NCBI GenBank assembly: GCA_002501065.1 | Contig: DLRK01000121.1 | Span: 1-47,148, forward strand | Origin: Akkermansiaceae bacterium UBA7890 | GTDB taxonomy: Bacteria > Verrucomicrobiota > Verrucomicrobiia > Verrucomicrobiales > Akkermansiaceae | Reading direction: 5' to 3' | Length of the DNA stretch: 47,148 nt | Part shown: one piece after another, positions 7,003-16,187 of the stretch | Numbering within the stretch: the first letter of the stretch is position 1 | Layout: the number at the start of each line of letters is the position of its first letter | The notes under the pieces: generated by a model | The model's input: only the letters and a program-made list of their open reading frames with translations | Told to the model about the DNA's origin: nothing | Databases searched by the model: none | Made by a program: the position numbers and the translations under genes

Positions 7003-8466
7003 ATGAGCAATACCGGAACTATCGTGCAGATCATCGGCGCCGTGGTGGATGCCGACTTCTCAGGTGCTGAGAAGCTGCCTGCCATCTACAACGCCATTGA
7101 GGTAACCTATGAGCTTTACGGTTCGGAGACGACTCTCGTTCTCGAAGTGCAGCAGCACCTCGGTGACGGGTGGGTCCGGGCCGTGGCCATGACAACCACC
7201 GATGGCCTGAAGCGCGGCATGCCGATCGTTGACACCGGCGATCCGATCACCGTGCCGGTGGGCAGCGGGGTCCTGGGTCGTATCTTCAATGTGACGGGCG
7301 ACGAAGTGGACGGGTTCGGGCCGGTGCCCCACGAGAAGCGTTATCCGATTCACGCTCCCGCCCCGCCCCTTGTCGACCAGGCAACCTCGACCGAGATCCT
7401 GGAGACCGGCATCAAGGTCATCGACCTGATCTGCCCCTTTACCAAGGGCGGCAAGGTGGGCGCCTTCGGGGGTGCCGGGGTGGGCAAGACCGTGGTCATC
7501 ATGGAGCTCATCAACAACATCGCGAAGAACCATGGCGGGTATTCCGTCTTTGCGGGAGTGGGCGAGCGCACCCGGGAAGGAAACGACCTCTGGATGGAGA
7601 TGATCGAGGCCGGGGTGATCAACGCGGAAAAGGACTCCAACGGCGAACTCGCCCTCGACGAGCACGGGATGCCGACCGTGATCAGCGAAGGGTCGAAGGT
7701 GGCGCTGACCTATGGCCAGATGAACGAGCCGCCGGGAGCGCGTCTCCGGGTGGCCCTTTCCGCCCTCGCCATGGCAGAGTACTTCCGCGACGAGGAGAAC
7801 CAGGATGTGCTGCTTTTCGTGGACAATGTCTTCCGATTCTCCCAGGCCGGCTCCGAGGTGTCCGCCCTGCTTGGACGCACGCCGTCCGCGGTGGGTTACC
7901 AGCCCACCCTGGCGGAGGAGATGGCGGGTCTGCAGGAGCGCATCACCTCGACCAACAAGGGATCAATCACCTCCTTCCAGGCAGTCTACGTGCCGGCGGA
8001 TGACCTGACCGACCCGGCCCCGGCCAACACCTTCGCCCACCTCGATTCCACCGTGGTGCTGGAGCGCTCCCTCGCGGAGCTCGGCATCTATCCCGCGGTC
8101 GATCCCCTGGCCTCGGTGTCCACCGCCCTCGCGCCCGATGTGGTGGGAGAGGAGCACTACCGCGTGGCCCGCGGGTTGCAGGGCGTGCTGCAGCGCTACA
8201 AGGACCTGCAGGATATTATTGCCATTCTCGGGATGGACGAGCTTTCCGACGAGGACAAGCTTACCGTTTTCCGGGCACGCAAGATTCAGCGCTTCCTTTC
8301 GCAGCCCTTCAGCGTGGCGGAGGTCTTCACGGGGACCCCGGGGGTTTACGTCTCGGTGGATGATACCGTGAAGGGCTTTGCCGAGATCCTTGATGGCAAA
8401 CATGACGACGTGCCGGAAAGCAACTTCTACATGAAGGGCGCAATCGACACCGTCGAGAAGGGGTAG
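7003..8466 (+). CDS. atpD: ATP synthase F1 subunit beta (catalytic)
   Basis: 487 residues. The catalytic subunit that makes or hydrolyses ATP in F1. Walker A is GGAGVGKT (156-163), the catalytic glutamate lies in GVGERTREGND, and Walker B is VLLFVDNVFRFSQAGSEVS. All active-site motifs are intact, and the length is slightly above the usual 460-480. Confidence 0.98.
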   Translation: MSNTGTIVQIIGAVVDADFSGAEKLPAIYNAIEVTYELYGSETTLVLEVQQHLGDGWVRAVAMTTTDGLKRGMPIVDTGDPITVPVGSGVLGRIFNVTGDEVDGFGPVPHEKRYPIHAPAPPLVDQATSTEILETGIKVIDLICPFTKGGKVGAFGGAGVGKTVVIMELINNIAKNHGGYSVFAGVGERTREGNDLWMEMIEAGVINAEKDSNGELALDEHGMPTVISEGSKVALTYGQMNEPPGARLRVALSALAMAEYFRDEENQDVLLFVDNVFRFSQAGSEVSALLGRTPSAVGYQPTLAEEMAGLQERITSTNKGSITSFQAVYVPADDLTDPAPANTFAHLDSTVVLERSLAELGIYPAVDPLASVSTALAPDVVGEEHYRVARGLQGVLQRYKDLQDIIAILGMDELSDEDKLTVFRARKIQRFLSQPFSVAEVFTGTPGVYVSVDDTVKGFAEILDGKHDDVPESNFYMKGAIDTVEKG

Positions 8467-8515
8467 GCTTCGCGGGAAGACAGGTTATTGGGTATCATTT
8501 AAAAGTTTTCAGAAA

Positions 8516-8932
8516 ATGCCACTGGTTCTCGACATAGTGACTCCGGAGAAGAAGTTCTTCTCGGGCCAAGTCGAAAACGTCTACCTGCCGGGGACGGAAG
8601 GGGAGCTGGGAATCCTGCCGGGCCACGTGCCCCTGGTGACCGGGATCAACCCCGGCGAACTGCGCTATCTGGCAGATGGCAAGGTCGAGGAACTGGCCAT
8701 CGGGGCAGGCTTTGTGGAAGTGACCCAGGAGAAGGTCACCGTTCTCACCGATCTCGCGGTGACCGATGCCGAAATTGACGAGGCCAGGGTTGAGGAGGCC
8801 ATGAAGCGGGCCGAGGAGGCCCTCTCCAAGATCGATCACAGTGAGAATGCGGAGGAAGTGGCGACCCTCCAGGCCGCCATCGGCAAGTCGATGGCCCAGC
8901 TCAAGCTGAAGCGGAAGCGTCGGCAGATTTAG
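8516..8932 (+). CDS. atpC: ATP synthase F1 subunit epsilon
   Basis: 138 residues. Rotor subunit and ATPase inhibitor. The N-terminal beta-sandwich is clear (VTPEKKFFSGQVENVYLPG, then GELGILPGHVPLVT), followed by the C-terminal pair of helices (DAEIDEARVEEAMKRAEEAL). It is the last gene of the atp operon, with 49 bases between atpD and atpC. I see no convincing terminator after it. Confidence 0.95.
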   Translation: MPLVLDIVTPEKKFFSGQVENVYLPGTEGELGILPGHVPLVTGINPGELRYLADGKVEELAIGAGFVEVTQEKVTVLTDLAVTDAEIDEARVEEAMKRAEEALSKIDHSENAEEVATLQAAIGKSMAQLKLKRKRRQI

Positions 8933-9107
8933 GGACAGATGATGGATCCGCCCTCCCTGGAGGGGGATTTCAGGAGAAGGATTTGTTGTTCACAAAGCCC
9001 TTGAAAAAGAGGCGGACTCGGGCCGGTCTCGTTCTTTTCTTCCCGCCGGGCTTGACCACAGGCCGGGGGCTTGGCAGTAAAACGAAAGTTTAGGCCAGCG
9101 AAGCCGA

Positions 9108-12100
9108 ATGCCAAAGGACGAGAGCCTGCAGAAAATCCTGTTGATTGGATCGGGACCGATTGTGATCGGTCAGGGGTGTGAATTTGATTATTCCGGCACC
9201 CAGGCCTGCAAGGCCCTGCGGGAAGAGGGATACGAGGTGGTCTTGGTGAATTCCAATCCGGCCACCATCATGACCGATCCGGAATTTGCGGATCGGACCT
9301 ACATCGAGCCGATCACCCCGGAGGTCATCCGCAAGATCATCGAGAAGGAAGAACCGGATGCCCTGCTGCCGACCCTGGGGGGGCAGACTGCTCTCAATGC
9401 GTCCATGGACCTCTGGCACAGTGGAGCGCTGAAGGAACTCAACGTGCGCATGATCGGCGCCAACGCCGATGCCATCGCGAAGGGGGAGGATCGCCTGCTG
9501 TTCAAGGAGGCCATGCTCAAGATAGGGCTGGATCTGCCTCAGTCCGGGGTGGTGCACACCATGGAGGATGCCCGGAAGGTGGCGGGGGAAATCGGGATCT
9601 TCCCGCTCATCATCCGTCCCGCCTACACCCTCGGAGGCAGTGGTGGCGGCATCGCTTACAACAAGGAGGAATTTGAAACGATCGTGGCACGGGGTCTCGA
9701 TCTTTCCCCGGTGACGGAGGTGCTGATCGAGGAAAGCCTGCTGGGCTGGAAGGAATTCGAGATGGAGGTCATGCGTGACCGCGCCGACAACTGCGTGATC
9801 ATCTGTTCCATCGAGAACCTGGACCCCATGGGTGTGCACACCGGGGATTCCATCACGGTGGCCCCCGCCCAGACGCTGACCGATCGCGAATTCCAGATCA
9901 TGCGGGATCAATCATTCGCCGTGATCCGGGAGATCGGGGTGGAGACCGGTGGATCGAATATCCAGTTCGCGGTGAATCCCGAGGATGGGCGCGTGGTGAT
10001 CATCGAGATGAATCCCCGGGTGTCGCGTTCCTCGGCCCTGGCCTCCAAGGCCACCGGGTTCCCGATTGCCAAGATTGCCGCCAAGCTGGCGGTGGGCTAC
10101 ACCCTGGATGAACTGCCCAATGACATCACGCGGGAAACCCCGGCCAGCTTCGAACCCACCATCGACTACGTTGTCACCAAGGTTCCCCGTTTCACGTTCG
10201 AGAAATTCCCCAACGCGGATCCCGTGCTCACCACCCAGATGAAGTCCGTGGGCGAGGCCATGAGCATCGGGCGGACGTTCAAGGAGAGCATGCAGAAGGC
10301 CCTGCGCTCACTGGAGACCGGCCGGTTCGGGTTCGGTAACGACGGAAAGGATCCGAGGGACCCGTCGCGGGAGGACATCGAGCGGAAACTGCACGTGCCC
10401 AACAGCGAGCGCATTTACTGGATCAAGGCGGCCTTTGAGCACGGCTGGAGCATGGAGGATGTGTTCGAGGCGACGCAGATCGACCGCTGGTTCCTCGGCC
10501 ATCTCAAGGAAATCGCCGACGAGGGGGCCAATCTTGCCGAGCTCGACCTGCGGCGTGCCAAGAAGCTCGGATTTTCGGATCGGCAGATCGCCATCGCCCG
10601 AGGAGAAACGGAAGATTCCGTGCGGGAAAAACGCAAGGGAGTGGGAATCCTGCCGACCTATCGGCTGGTTGATACCTGCGCAGCTGAATTTGAGGCCTAT
10701 ACGCCCTACTACTACTCCACCTACGGTGACGAAAACGAAGCCCGGGAGTCGGACCGGAAGAAAATCATCATTCTCGGGGGAGGGCCCAACCGGATCGGCC
10801 AGGGGATCGAGTTCGACTACTGTTGCGTGCACGCCTCATTCGCCCTGAAGGAGCTGGGCTATGAGACCATCATGGTGAACTCAAATCCGGAGACGGTCTC
10901 CACCGATTATGACACCAGCGACAAGCTCTTCTTCGAGCCGCTTACCCTGGAGGATGTCCTCAACATCTGCGACCAGGAGAAACCCGATGGTGTGATCGTG
11001 CAGTTTGGCGGGCAAACCCCGCTCAACCTCGCCGCCGATCTGGAGCGTCACGGCGTGCCCATCATCGGCACCTCGCCGCAGTCGATCGAACTGGCGGAGG
11101 ATCGCAAACAGTTCTCCGCGCTGCTTGACAGGCTGGAACTGAAGCAGGCGGAAGCGGGAACGGCGGTTTCGGAAGACGAGGCGGTCGGGATTGCGGGCAG
11201 GATCGGTTATCCCGTGCTCGTGCGCCCGTCCTTCGTGCTGGGCGGACGCGCCATGATGATCGTATACGACGATGACGAACTGCGCCGTTACATGCGGGAA
11301 GCAGTGGATGCCTCGCCGGAACGCCCGGTTCTGGTGGACCGTTTCCTCGACGGGGCCATCGAGGTGGACGTCGATTGTATCTCCGATGGCGAGAATACGG
11401 TGGTAGGCGCGATCATGCAGCACATCGAGCCCGCGGGGGTGCACTCAGGGGATTCCGCCTGCGTGATTCCCTCCTTCAGTCTGGGGGAGGAGATCGAGAA
11501 AGAGATCGAAGAGGCCGCTATCAACCTGGCGCGGGAGCTGGAAGTACGGGGACTCATGAACATCCAGTTCGCGGTCAAGAACGGCGAACTCTACGTGATT
11601 GAGGTCAATCCCCGGGCCTCCCGGACCGTTCCCTTCGTCTCAAAGGCCATCGGGGTGCCTCTGGCCAAACTGGCGGCCAAGATCATGGTGGGGGAAAAGC
11701 TCCCGGATCTCGGGCTCACCAGGCGGATCATTCCCTCTCACTACAACGTCAAGGAGGCGGTCTTTCCCTGGCCCCGTTTTCCGGGCATCGACATCGTGCT
11801 GGGACCAGAGATGAAGTCCACCGGCGAGGTGATGGGAATCGATGAGGATCTCGGAATGGCCTATGCCAAGAGCCAGATGAGCGGATTCAATCCGCTGCCC
11901 ATGGAGGGGAATGTCTTCATTTCGGTCAGCGATCGCGACAAGGAAGCGGTCCCTCTTATCGCCGCCCAGTTCGTGGAGGCCGGGTTCACCCTCTATGCGA
12001 CCGGGGGAACCTTCCGAAAACTGGAAGAGGCCGGCGTGCCGGCCAAGCGGCTCTACAAACTGGCCGAGCGCAGGCGTCCCAACGTCCTGGACATGATGAA

Positions 12101-12299
12101 GAACGGGGAAATCCAATTCGTCGTGAATACGCCAAGCAGCCATGAATCACGGGCTGATGAAGTGGCCATCCGCAGTACGGCGGTGGCCAACAAGGTCAGC
12201 CACTGCACGAACCTCGCGGCGGCCGAGGCCAGCGTGAAGGCCATTTTCTCCCTTCAGCGGCGCGAGTTCAAGGTGACTCCGCTGCAGGAATACTACTAG
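9108..12299 (+). CDS. carB: Carbamoyl-phosphate synthase large subunit
   Basis: 1063 residues, full length. Makes carbamoyl phosphate from bicarbonate, ammonia (delivered by CarA) and two ATP, for arginine and pyrimidine synthesis. The two homologous ATP-grasp halves are both present: half one opens with KILLIGSGPIVIGQGCEFDY and half two (about residue 550) with IILGGGPNRIGQGIEFDYC. The C-terminal MGS-like allosteric domain starts near VFISVSDRDKEAVPLIAAQF. carA is not in the window. It lies 175 bases after atpC; that gap has no gene, and a TTGACC at about 9051 could be part of a promoter. Confidence 0.98.
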   Translation: MPKDESLQKILLIGSGPIVIGQGCEFDYSGTQACKALREEGYEVVLVNSNPATIMTDPEFADRTYIEPITPEVIRKIIEKEEPDALLPTLGGQTALNASMDLWHSGALKELNVRMIGANADAIAKGEDRLLFKEAMLKIGLDLPQSGVVHTMEDARKVAGEIGIFPLIIRPAYTLGGSGGGIAYNKEEFETIVARGLDLSPVTEVLIEESLLGWKEFEMEVMRDRADNCVIICSIENLDPMGVHTGDSITVAPAQTLTDREFQIMRDQSFAVIREIGVETGGSNIQFAVNPEDGRVVIIEMNPRVSRSSALASKATGFPIAKIAAKLAVGYTLDELPNDITRETPASFEPTIDYVVTKVPRFTFEKFPNADPVLTTQMKSVGEAMSIGRTFKESMQKALRSLETGRFGFGNDGKDPRDPSREDIERKLHVPNSERIYWIKAAFEHGWSMEDVFEATQIDRWFLGHLKEIADEGANLAELDLRRAKKLGFSDRQIAIARGETEDSVREKRKGVGILPTYRLVDTCAAEFEAYTPYYYSTYGDENEARESDRKKIIILGGGPNRIGQGIEFDYCCVHASFALKELGYETIMVNSNPETVSTDYDTSDKLFFEPLTLEDVLNICDQEKPDGVIVQFGGQTPLNLAADLERHGVPIIGTSPQSIELAEDRKQFSALLDRLELKQAEAGTAVSEDEAVGIAGRIGYPVLVRPSFVLGGRAMMIVYDDDELRRYMREAVDASPERPVLVDRFLDGAIEVDVDCISDGENTVVGAIMQHIEPAGVHSGDSACVIPSFSLGEEIEKEIEEAAINLARELEVRGLMNIQFAVKNGELYVIEVNPRASRTVPFVSKAIGVPLAKLAAKIMVGEKLPDLGLTRRIIPSHYNVKEAVFPWPRFPGIDIVLGPEMKSTGEVMGIDEDLGMAYAKSQMSGFNPLPMEGNVFISVSDRDKEAVPLIAAQFVEAGFTLYATGGTFRKLEEAGVPAKRLYKLAERRRPNVLDMMKNGEIQFVVNTPSSHESRADEVAIRSTAVANKVSHCTNLAAAEASVKAIFSLQRREFKVTPLQEYY

Positions 12300-12366
12300 G
12301 GCAGGGGAAAGGGTCCCTCAGGCAGCAGTGTTCACGGGGAGGCCCGGTGCGCGCAGGACGCGACAG

Positions 12367-13257
12367 TTACTTGATGGCTTTGGGCTGGCCTGACTGCAGG
12401 GCCGTGAAGCGGGAACGGATCTCGGAGGCGGATCCAAGGCAGAGGTAGGCATCGTAGTCGACCTGGAGGGCCGGCTTGAGTGCGAACGTCTTGATCGGCG
12501 CGAGGTAGGAACAACTTGAATTCATGGCTCCCCTGAAATGGTAGTAGGTCATGCGCCTTGCGATGGGGACGAAGACCCCCAGCCCGAACCCATCCTTGTT
12601 GAGATAGGCCGCCCAGTGTTCAGAGAGATCCGCATAGGCGTTTCCGGGTCCCGGGCTCACCCGCGTAAGAGGTTTCCCGGTCCAGGGTTCCTGGCCTTCA
12701 TAAAAGACAAGTGTCCCAAAGGCCGGGTTGACAAATACCGCCGGAAGTTCCTGGTGGCGTGCCGCATGGGTGCGTTCCCCTCGGTAGGTCATGCGGAAGC
12801 GAAGATGGATGTGCGTCTTATGAAGCTCGATCCATTGCTCGAGTTCAAATTCAGGGAGAAGTCGTCCGGTGGCCCAGTGAAGGGGAAGGGACCTGCTGTA
12901 GAGGCGGGTTTTTCCTGAGGTGAGCTCCAGCAGTTTCGGTCGGCTCCCCTGCCAGGACCCTCCCTGCACCGGATTCAGGCGCCATGGTTTTCCCTTCCAC
13001 CGGGAGCCATCGGCGTCGCCATAATACGATTGCTGGATGAAGCGCCCCTGGTCGTAGTGATTCAGGATGTTTTCGGTGGATTCCCGGCGGGAGAGATATC
13101 CGATGGTGGCCCCCGAAGTGCGGTGGACACCCAGCCGGAATGACTCATTTTCGAGGTAGGTCCATTCCTTTGAGTCCGGCTCCGCGAGTCCCGATGCCGG
13201 GGGCGAGGCCAGGGCCAAGACGAGAACCAGGGCGGAGGGAAAAGTGAACCTGCGCAT
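12367..13257 (-). CDS. Secreted protein of unknown function
   Basis: 296 residues. A Sec-type signal peptide is visible (MRRF, hydrophobic core FPSALVLVLALA, small residues to about residue 25). The mature part is rich in aromatic and beta-forming residues. It contains FIQQSYYGDADGSRWKGKPW (about 70-90) and EFELEQWIELHKTHIHLRFR, resembling beta-sandwich carbohydrate-active or mutarotase-like proteins, but I cannot assign a family. Its start codon lies 2 bases after the stop of the leftward gene at 13260-14237, so the two form one transcript and probably act together outside the cytoplasm. Confidence 0.7.
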   Translation of the reverse strand: MRRFTFPSALVLVLALASPPASGLAEPDSKEWTYLENESFRLGVHRTSGATIGYLSRRESTENILNHYDQGRFIQQSYYGDADGSRWKGKPWRLNPVQGGSWQGSRPKLLELTSGKTRLYSRSLPLHWATGRLLPEFELEQWIELHKTHIHLRFRMTYRGERTHAARHQELPAVFVNPAFGTLVFYEGQEPWTGKPLTRVSPGPGNAYADLSEHWAAYLNKDGFGLGVFVPIARRMTYYHFRGAMNSSCSYLAPIKTFALKPALQVDYDAYLCLGSASEIRSRFTALQSGQPKAIK

Positions 13258-13259
13258 GG

Positions 13260-14237
13260 TTACCTGAAATCCCGGCTCTCCATGAACTCGTACCAGTCCG
13301 CTTCCAGCGCGTCGTCGTCCTCGTAGCCGTAGGTGTCCAGAAGAACGGATTTTGTGATGGTCTCTCCCTGGCGGGCACGCTCAACAAGCTTGCGGTACTT
13401 CGCGATGTTCTCGTCGTTACCGACGAGGAAATAGGTCAGGGCGAAAATGTAGCCGGATTGGTTGGGGGTGAGGGTCAGGATTTCCGCCTTGCAGACGGTC
13501 TCGAGGGTTTCCCGGATGTCCTTCTTGCACATTTTCTTCAACGGTCCCGGCCAGTCCTCGTTCGGTTCGAGCGTGGCACCCCGCTTGAAGTCAGCCTTCT
13601 CGTTCGCGTAGTAGGTCTTGAAGTCGATGTAGTGGACCCGGCAGAGGCGGAAGATGCGGTGTTCGACGTAGTAGCCCCAGCCCGCGGTCATCCAGAAGGG
13701 CAGATTTCCGGTCAATCCACGGCCTTCCAGGATGGTGGCGGCGGTGCCGTGAACAAAGACAGGGGTAAGATCGGTTTCGCCACCGGTGGACCTCTCGGGG
13801 TCGGCCTTGCAGAGGACCCGGTAGCGGTTCTGCGGGTCCCCGTAGTTCCGGGTGATCCTGCAGGATTGGACCTGGTTGGCATCCCAGCCGCTGCGCCGTT
13901 GCTGCTGCTCTAGGACGGTGGTGTAATCGAGACCCGAGCCGATGAGATAGACCGTGAAGCGATAGGGCTCGGTATCCGCGCCCGAGGCGCCGCCGGGAGT
14001 CCGGAATTTGTTCTTGCTGAAGTCCTCCTGAAGTCCGGGCATGACGCGGACACACTCGTCCCAGACCTTCTCGGCATATCTGCGGGCCGGATCGTGGTTG
14101 GTGCCCTTGGCGCGAAGGGCAAAGTGGTCGGTGAGGCGCTCACGCCATTCAAAGTTCTCAAAGTGCTGGTGCTGGGCCAGCACGGCGGGCGCCGAAAGAG
14201 TGGCGAGGAACAGAAGTGAGGCCGGGAGTCTTTTCAT
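13260..14237 (-). CDS. Secreted peptidase-MA/DUF1570-like protein with lost zinc site
   Basis: 325 residues from MKRLPASLLFLATL, chosen because it opens a clear signal peptide ending near AVLAQ; the frame upstream of it is low-complexity. The layout resembles secreted peptidase-MA-like (DUF1570) proteins of Planctomycetes and Verrucomicrobia: an alpha/beta start (FALRAKG..YAEKVWDECV), a VHGTAATIL helix at 162-170, LPFWMTAGWGYYVE at 179-192, and a C-terminal helical part (SGYIFALTYFLVG, then TYGYEDDDALEADWYEFM). In active gluzincins these two segments carry HExxH and a downstream Glu. Here the first reads HGTAA and the second AGWGYY, so the zinc ligands and catalytic Glu appear lost. The family match is inferred by pattern only. 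Confidence 0.6.
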   Translation of the reverse strand: MKRLPASLLFLATLSAPAVLAQHQHFENFEWRERLTDHFALRAKGTNHDPARRYAEKVWDECVRVMPGLQEDFSKNKFRTPGGASGADTEPYRFTVYLIGSGLDYTTVLEQQQRRSGWDANQVQSCRITRNYGDPQNRYRVLCKADPERSTGGETDLTPVFVHGTAATILEGRGLTGNLPFWMTAGWGYYVEHRIFRLCRVHYIDFKTYYANEKADFKRGATLEPNEDWPGPLKKMCKKDIRETLETVCKAEILTLTPNQSGYIFALTYFLVGNDENIAKYRKLVERARQGETITKSVLLDTYGYEDDDALEADWYEFMESRDFR

Positions 14238-14537
14238 GAAAAGGGAGGCTAGGGAGCGCGTTGGAGAATGGCAATGAGAGAGGGAGGGCAAATGGTCTGA
14301 GCTGGCGGGATGGTCCGTTTTCTCCGGCGGAGGAGCCAAGGTGGAGGAACGGGAGGTTCGTCCCAGAGTTGACAATCCGGAGAAGTTGCCCGTGACAACG
14401 GAGAACCCTCCGGGATGGGCCCGGCCCGGTTTGCTGGATGGAGACGGTTGAAATGGCGGGAAGAGCGGCTTATGCTGTGCAGGGAAGCGGATGTAGCCGG
14501 CGACCCGACACCGGAGAGAAGTCCGACCCCTGACAAT
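14238..14537. other. Divergent intergenic region, 300 bases
   Basis: Lies between the leftward secreted-protein pair and the rightward small membrane gene. It contains a consensus -35-like TTGACA at 14369-14374, but no good -10 hexamer at the right distance. No RNA gene or repeat was recognised. Confidence 0.4.
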
Positions 14538-14669
14538 ATGAAGGCCAGACAGGAAGAGAGCACCAGGACCGGCAGGGTCCTGGGCGGGTTTGCCCTGGGG
14601 CTCGGGGTGACAGGGCTCTACTTCGTCCTGCAGTTGTGGGTTTTGCCCGCCGCAGGAATTCCCACCTGA
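14538..14669 (+). CDS. Small single-pass membrane protein, 43 residues
   Basis: Starts at the ATG giving MKARQEESTRTGRVLGG; a longer in-frame extension from 14415 is Pro/Arg-rich and not convincing. A charged N-terminus is followed by one hydrophobic helix (about residues 17-37, GFALGLGVTGLYFVLQLWVL) and a short PAAGIPT tail. I do not recognise a family. The charge pattern suggests the N-terminus stays in the cytoplasm. It lies 74 bases before the NRDE gene and may share its transcript. Confidence 0.4.
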   Translation: MKARQEESTRTGRVLGGFALGLGVTGLYFVLQLWVLPAAGIPT

Positions 14670-14743
14670 CTGAGCGGACAGTGCCGCCCGGTCGGGAAGG
14701 ACAAGAACGAGAAGTGGCTGGCGGAGGAGGGGGAACCGGAAGA

Positions 14744-15490
14744 ATGTGCACCCTGACTTGGTGGCGGGAATCTGCGGGATCCTACGAGGTCTACTTCAAC
14801 CGCGACGAAAGGAAGACGCGCGCGATGGCCGAGCCCCCGCGGTTGCGCGAGCGGGAAGGCGTTTCCTTTCTTGCTCCCATCGATCCCGATGGTGGGGGAA
14901 CATGGATGCTGGCCAATGAGCGGGGATTGCTGGTCTGTCTCCTCAATCGCTGGCATGAGCAAGCGGAAGGGATGATGCCGTCCCGCAGCCGGGGTCAGGT
15001 CGTCATGGAGATGGCCGCGTTGGAGAACGTGCCAGCGGTGGAGGAGCGGCTCCGCCTCGAAGACCTGGAGGGCGTGTTGCCCTTCAAGATAGTGGGCTTC
15101 GATCCGGTGGGGGAAAGGGCCTGGACCTGGAACGGCAGTGAACTGGCGGCCGAACGGAATCCGGAGCTGCCGCTCTACTCGTCCTCCTTTCACTACGCCG
15201 AGGTCAGGATCGCCCGCCTTCGCCGTTTCCAGGAGTTGTGCTGTAGCCAGCGCATGGGAAGCAACCTGCTGGGATTGTATCACTCCGACACCGAGGATAA
15301 TCCATCTCCCTTCACTCCGAGGATGCTGCGATCGGATGCGCAGACCATGAGCCGTAGCAGTGTGAGCGTGAGGAACGGGAATGTCACTTGGACCTACCTC
15401 GAAGAGCGACCCGAACTGGCGGGAGAGCCCCGGCGCTTGGAGGCTTCTCTCCGAAGTGGCGAACCTGCGGAACGCCCCCCGGGTCAATGA
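14744..15490 (+). CDS. NRDE-family (TANGO2-like) protein
   Basis: 248 residues. The start chosen gives MCTLTWW, placing Cys at position 2 as in the NRDE family, where it is thought to be the Ntn-hydrolase-type nucleophile. The family motif FNRDERKTRAM lies at about residues 18-28 and is followed by APIDPDGGGTWM and NERGLLVCLLNR. The family is related to human TANGO2 (lipid/haem handling) and its bacterial role is unclear. It is convergent with the azurin gene, with a shared terminator between. A 21-codon frame begins in its stop codon at 15487. Confidence 0.85.
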   Translation: MCTLTWWRESAGSYEVYFNRDERKTRAMAEPPRLREREGVSFLAPIDPDGGGTWMLANERGLLVCLLNRWHEQAEGMMPSRSRGQVVMEMAALENVPAVEERLRLEDLEGVLPFKIVGFDPVGERAWTWNGSELAAERNPELPLYSSSFHYAEVRIARLRRFQELCCSQRMGSNLLGLYHSDTEDNPSPFTPRMLRSDAQTMSRSSVSVRNGNVTWTYLEERPELAGEPRRLEASLRSGEPAERPPGQ

Positions 15491-15552
15491 TGAAACGCGA
15501 CATGGGCGAGGAAGCCTATGCCCGTTTCATGCAGGAAGCGGAGCCGGACTGA
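15487..15552 (+). CDS. Possible 21-residue peptide overlapping the NRDE stop
   Basis: ATG at 15487 overlaps the TGA of the preceding gene in the ATGA arrangement typical of coupled translation, with a second ATG immediately after. It encodes MMKRDMGEEAYARFMQEAEP and one further Asp. It is a charged helical peptide with no known family and could be chance. Confidence 0.2.
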   Translation: MMKRDMGEEAYARFMQEAEPD

Positions 15553-15578
15553 AAGGGCCGGTCCGGATGGCAGCAAAA

Positions 15579-15600
15579 AGGCTACGCGGAAGCGTAGCCT
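15579..15600. terminator. Bidirectional terminator between NRDE gene and azurin
   Basis: AGGCTACGC (15579-15587) pairs with GCGTAGCCT (15592-15600) around a GGAA tetraloop. It has five A bases before and TTGTTCTT after, so it serves both convergent genes. Confidence 0.8.
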
Positions 15601-15622
15601 TTGTTCTTCAGGAAAGAGCGGC

Positions 15623-16090
15623 CTACTTGACCTTGATCACGCCCTTCATGACTCCGAAGTGTCCGGGGAAGGTGCACACGTAGGGATAGTCCCCGGCACT
15701 CCCGACCTTGAAGGCGATGGTTTCTTCTTCCTTGGGGCCGAGAATCTTGGTGTTGGCCACGATTTGTGCGACCAGGGCCGCATCGGTGGGAAGGAAGCCA
15801 CCGGCCTTGTTGGCGATACCGCCGATGGCAAATTTCGTGATGTCGGTTCCGGGTTTGAGCACCACCAGGTTGTGCCCCATGGCCTCCTTGGGAAGGGCTC
15901 CAATGTTCTTGAGGGTGATGGCGATGGTCTGGCCGGCCTTGGCTGTGATCTCGGTCTTGTCATACTTCATCAGGTCATTGCCGGAGATCGTGACCTTGAC
16001 GTCAGCCGTGGCTGGATCGGCCTTTTCCGCGGCAAGAGTGATCCCAGTGGCCAAGGCTACAGCAGTAAGCGTGAGGAGGAGCTTTTTCAT
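15623..16090 (-). CDS. Azurin-family blue copper protein
   Basis: 155 residues from MKKLLLTLTA, which begins a signal peptide ending near ITLAAE, so the protein is periplasmic. The type 1 copper ligands are all visible: His73 in MGHNLV, Cys139 and His144 in YVCTFPGHFG, and Met148 in GVMKG. Azurins pass single electrons between respiratory complexes or to periplasmic enzymes. The ligand loop matches azurin rather than plastocyanin. A perfect 18-base palindrome lies about 100 bases upstream. No partner redox enzyme is nearby. Confidence 0.93.
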   Translation of the reverse strand: MKKLLLTLTAVALATGITLAAEKADPATADVKVTISGNDLMKYDKTEITAKAGQTIAITLKNIGALPKEAMGHNLVVLKPGTDITKFAIGGIANKAGGFLPTDAALVAQIVANTKILGPKEEETIAFKVGSAGDYPYVCTFPGHFGVMKGVIKVK

Positions 16091-16187
16091 GTCCGCGGGA
16101 AGATGGGCTGTGATGCGCTGGGCGCAAGTAAATCTTTCAGGGAGGGAGCCGAAGGCGTCCGATGAGGTGAGAAGATAATCCGGGGAT

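Noticed and set aside
8951..8970. Short inverted repeat after atpC (CCTCCCTGGAGG) as operon terminator
   Set aside because: Stem is short with almost no loop and no T run follows.
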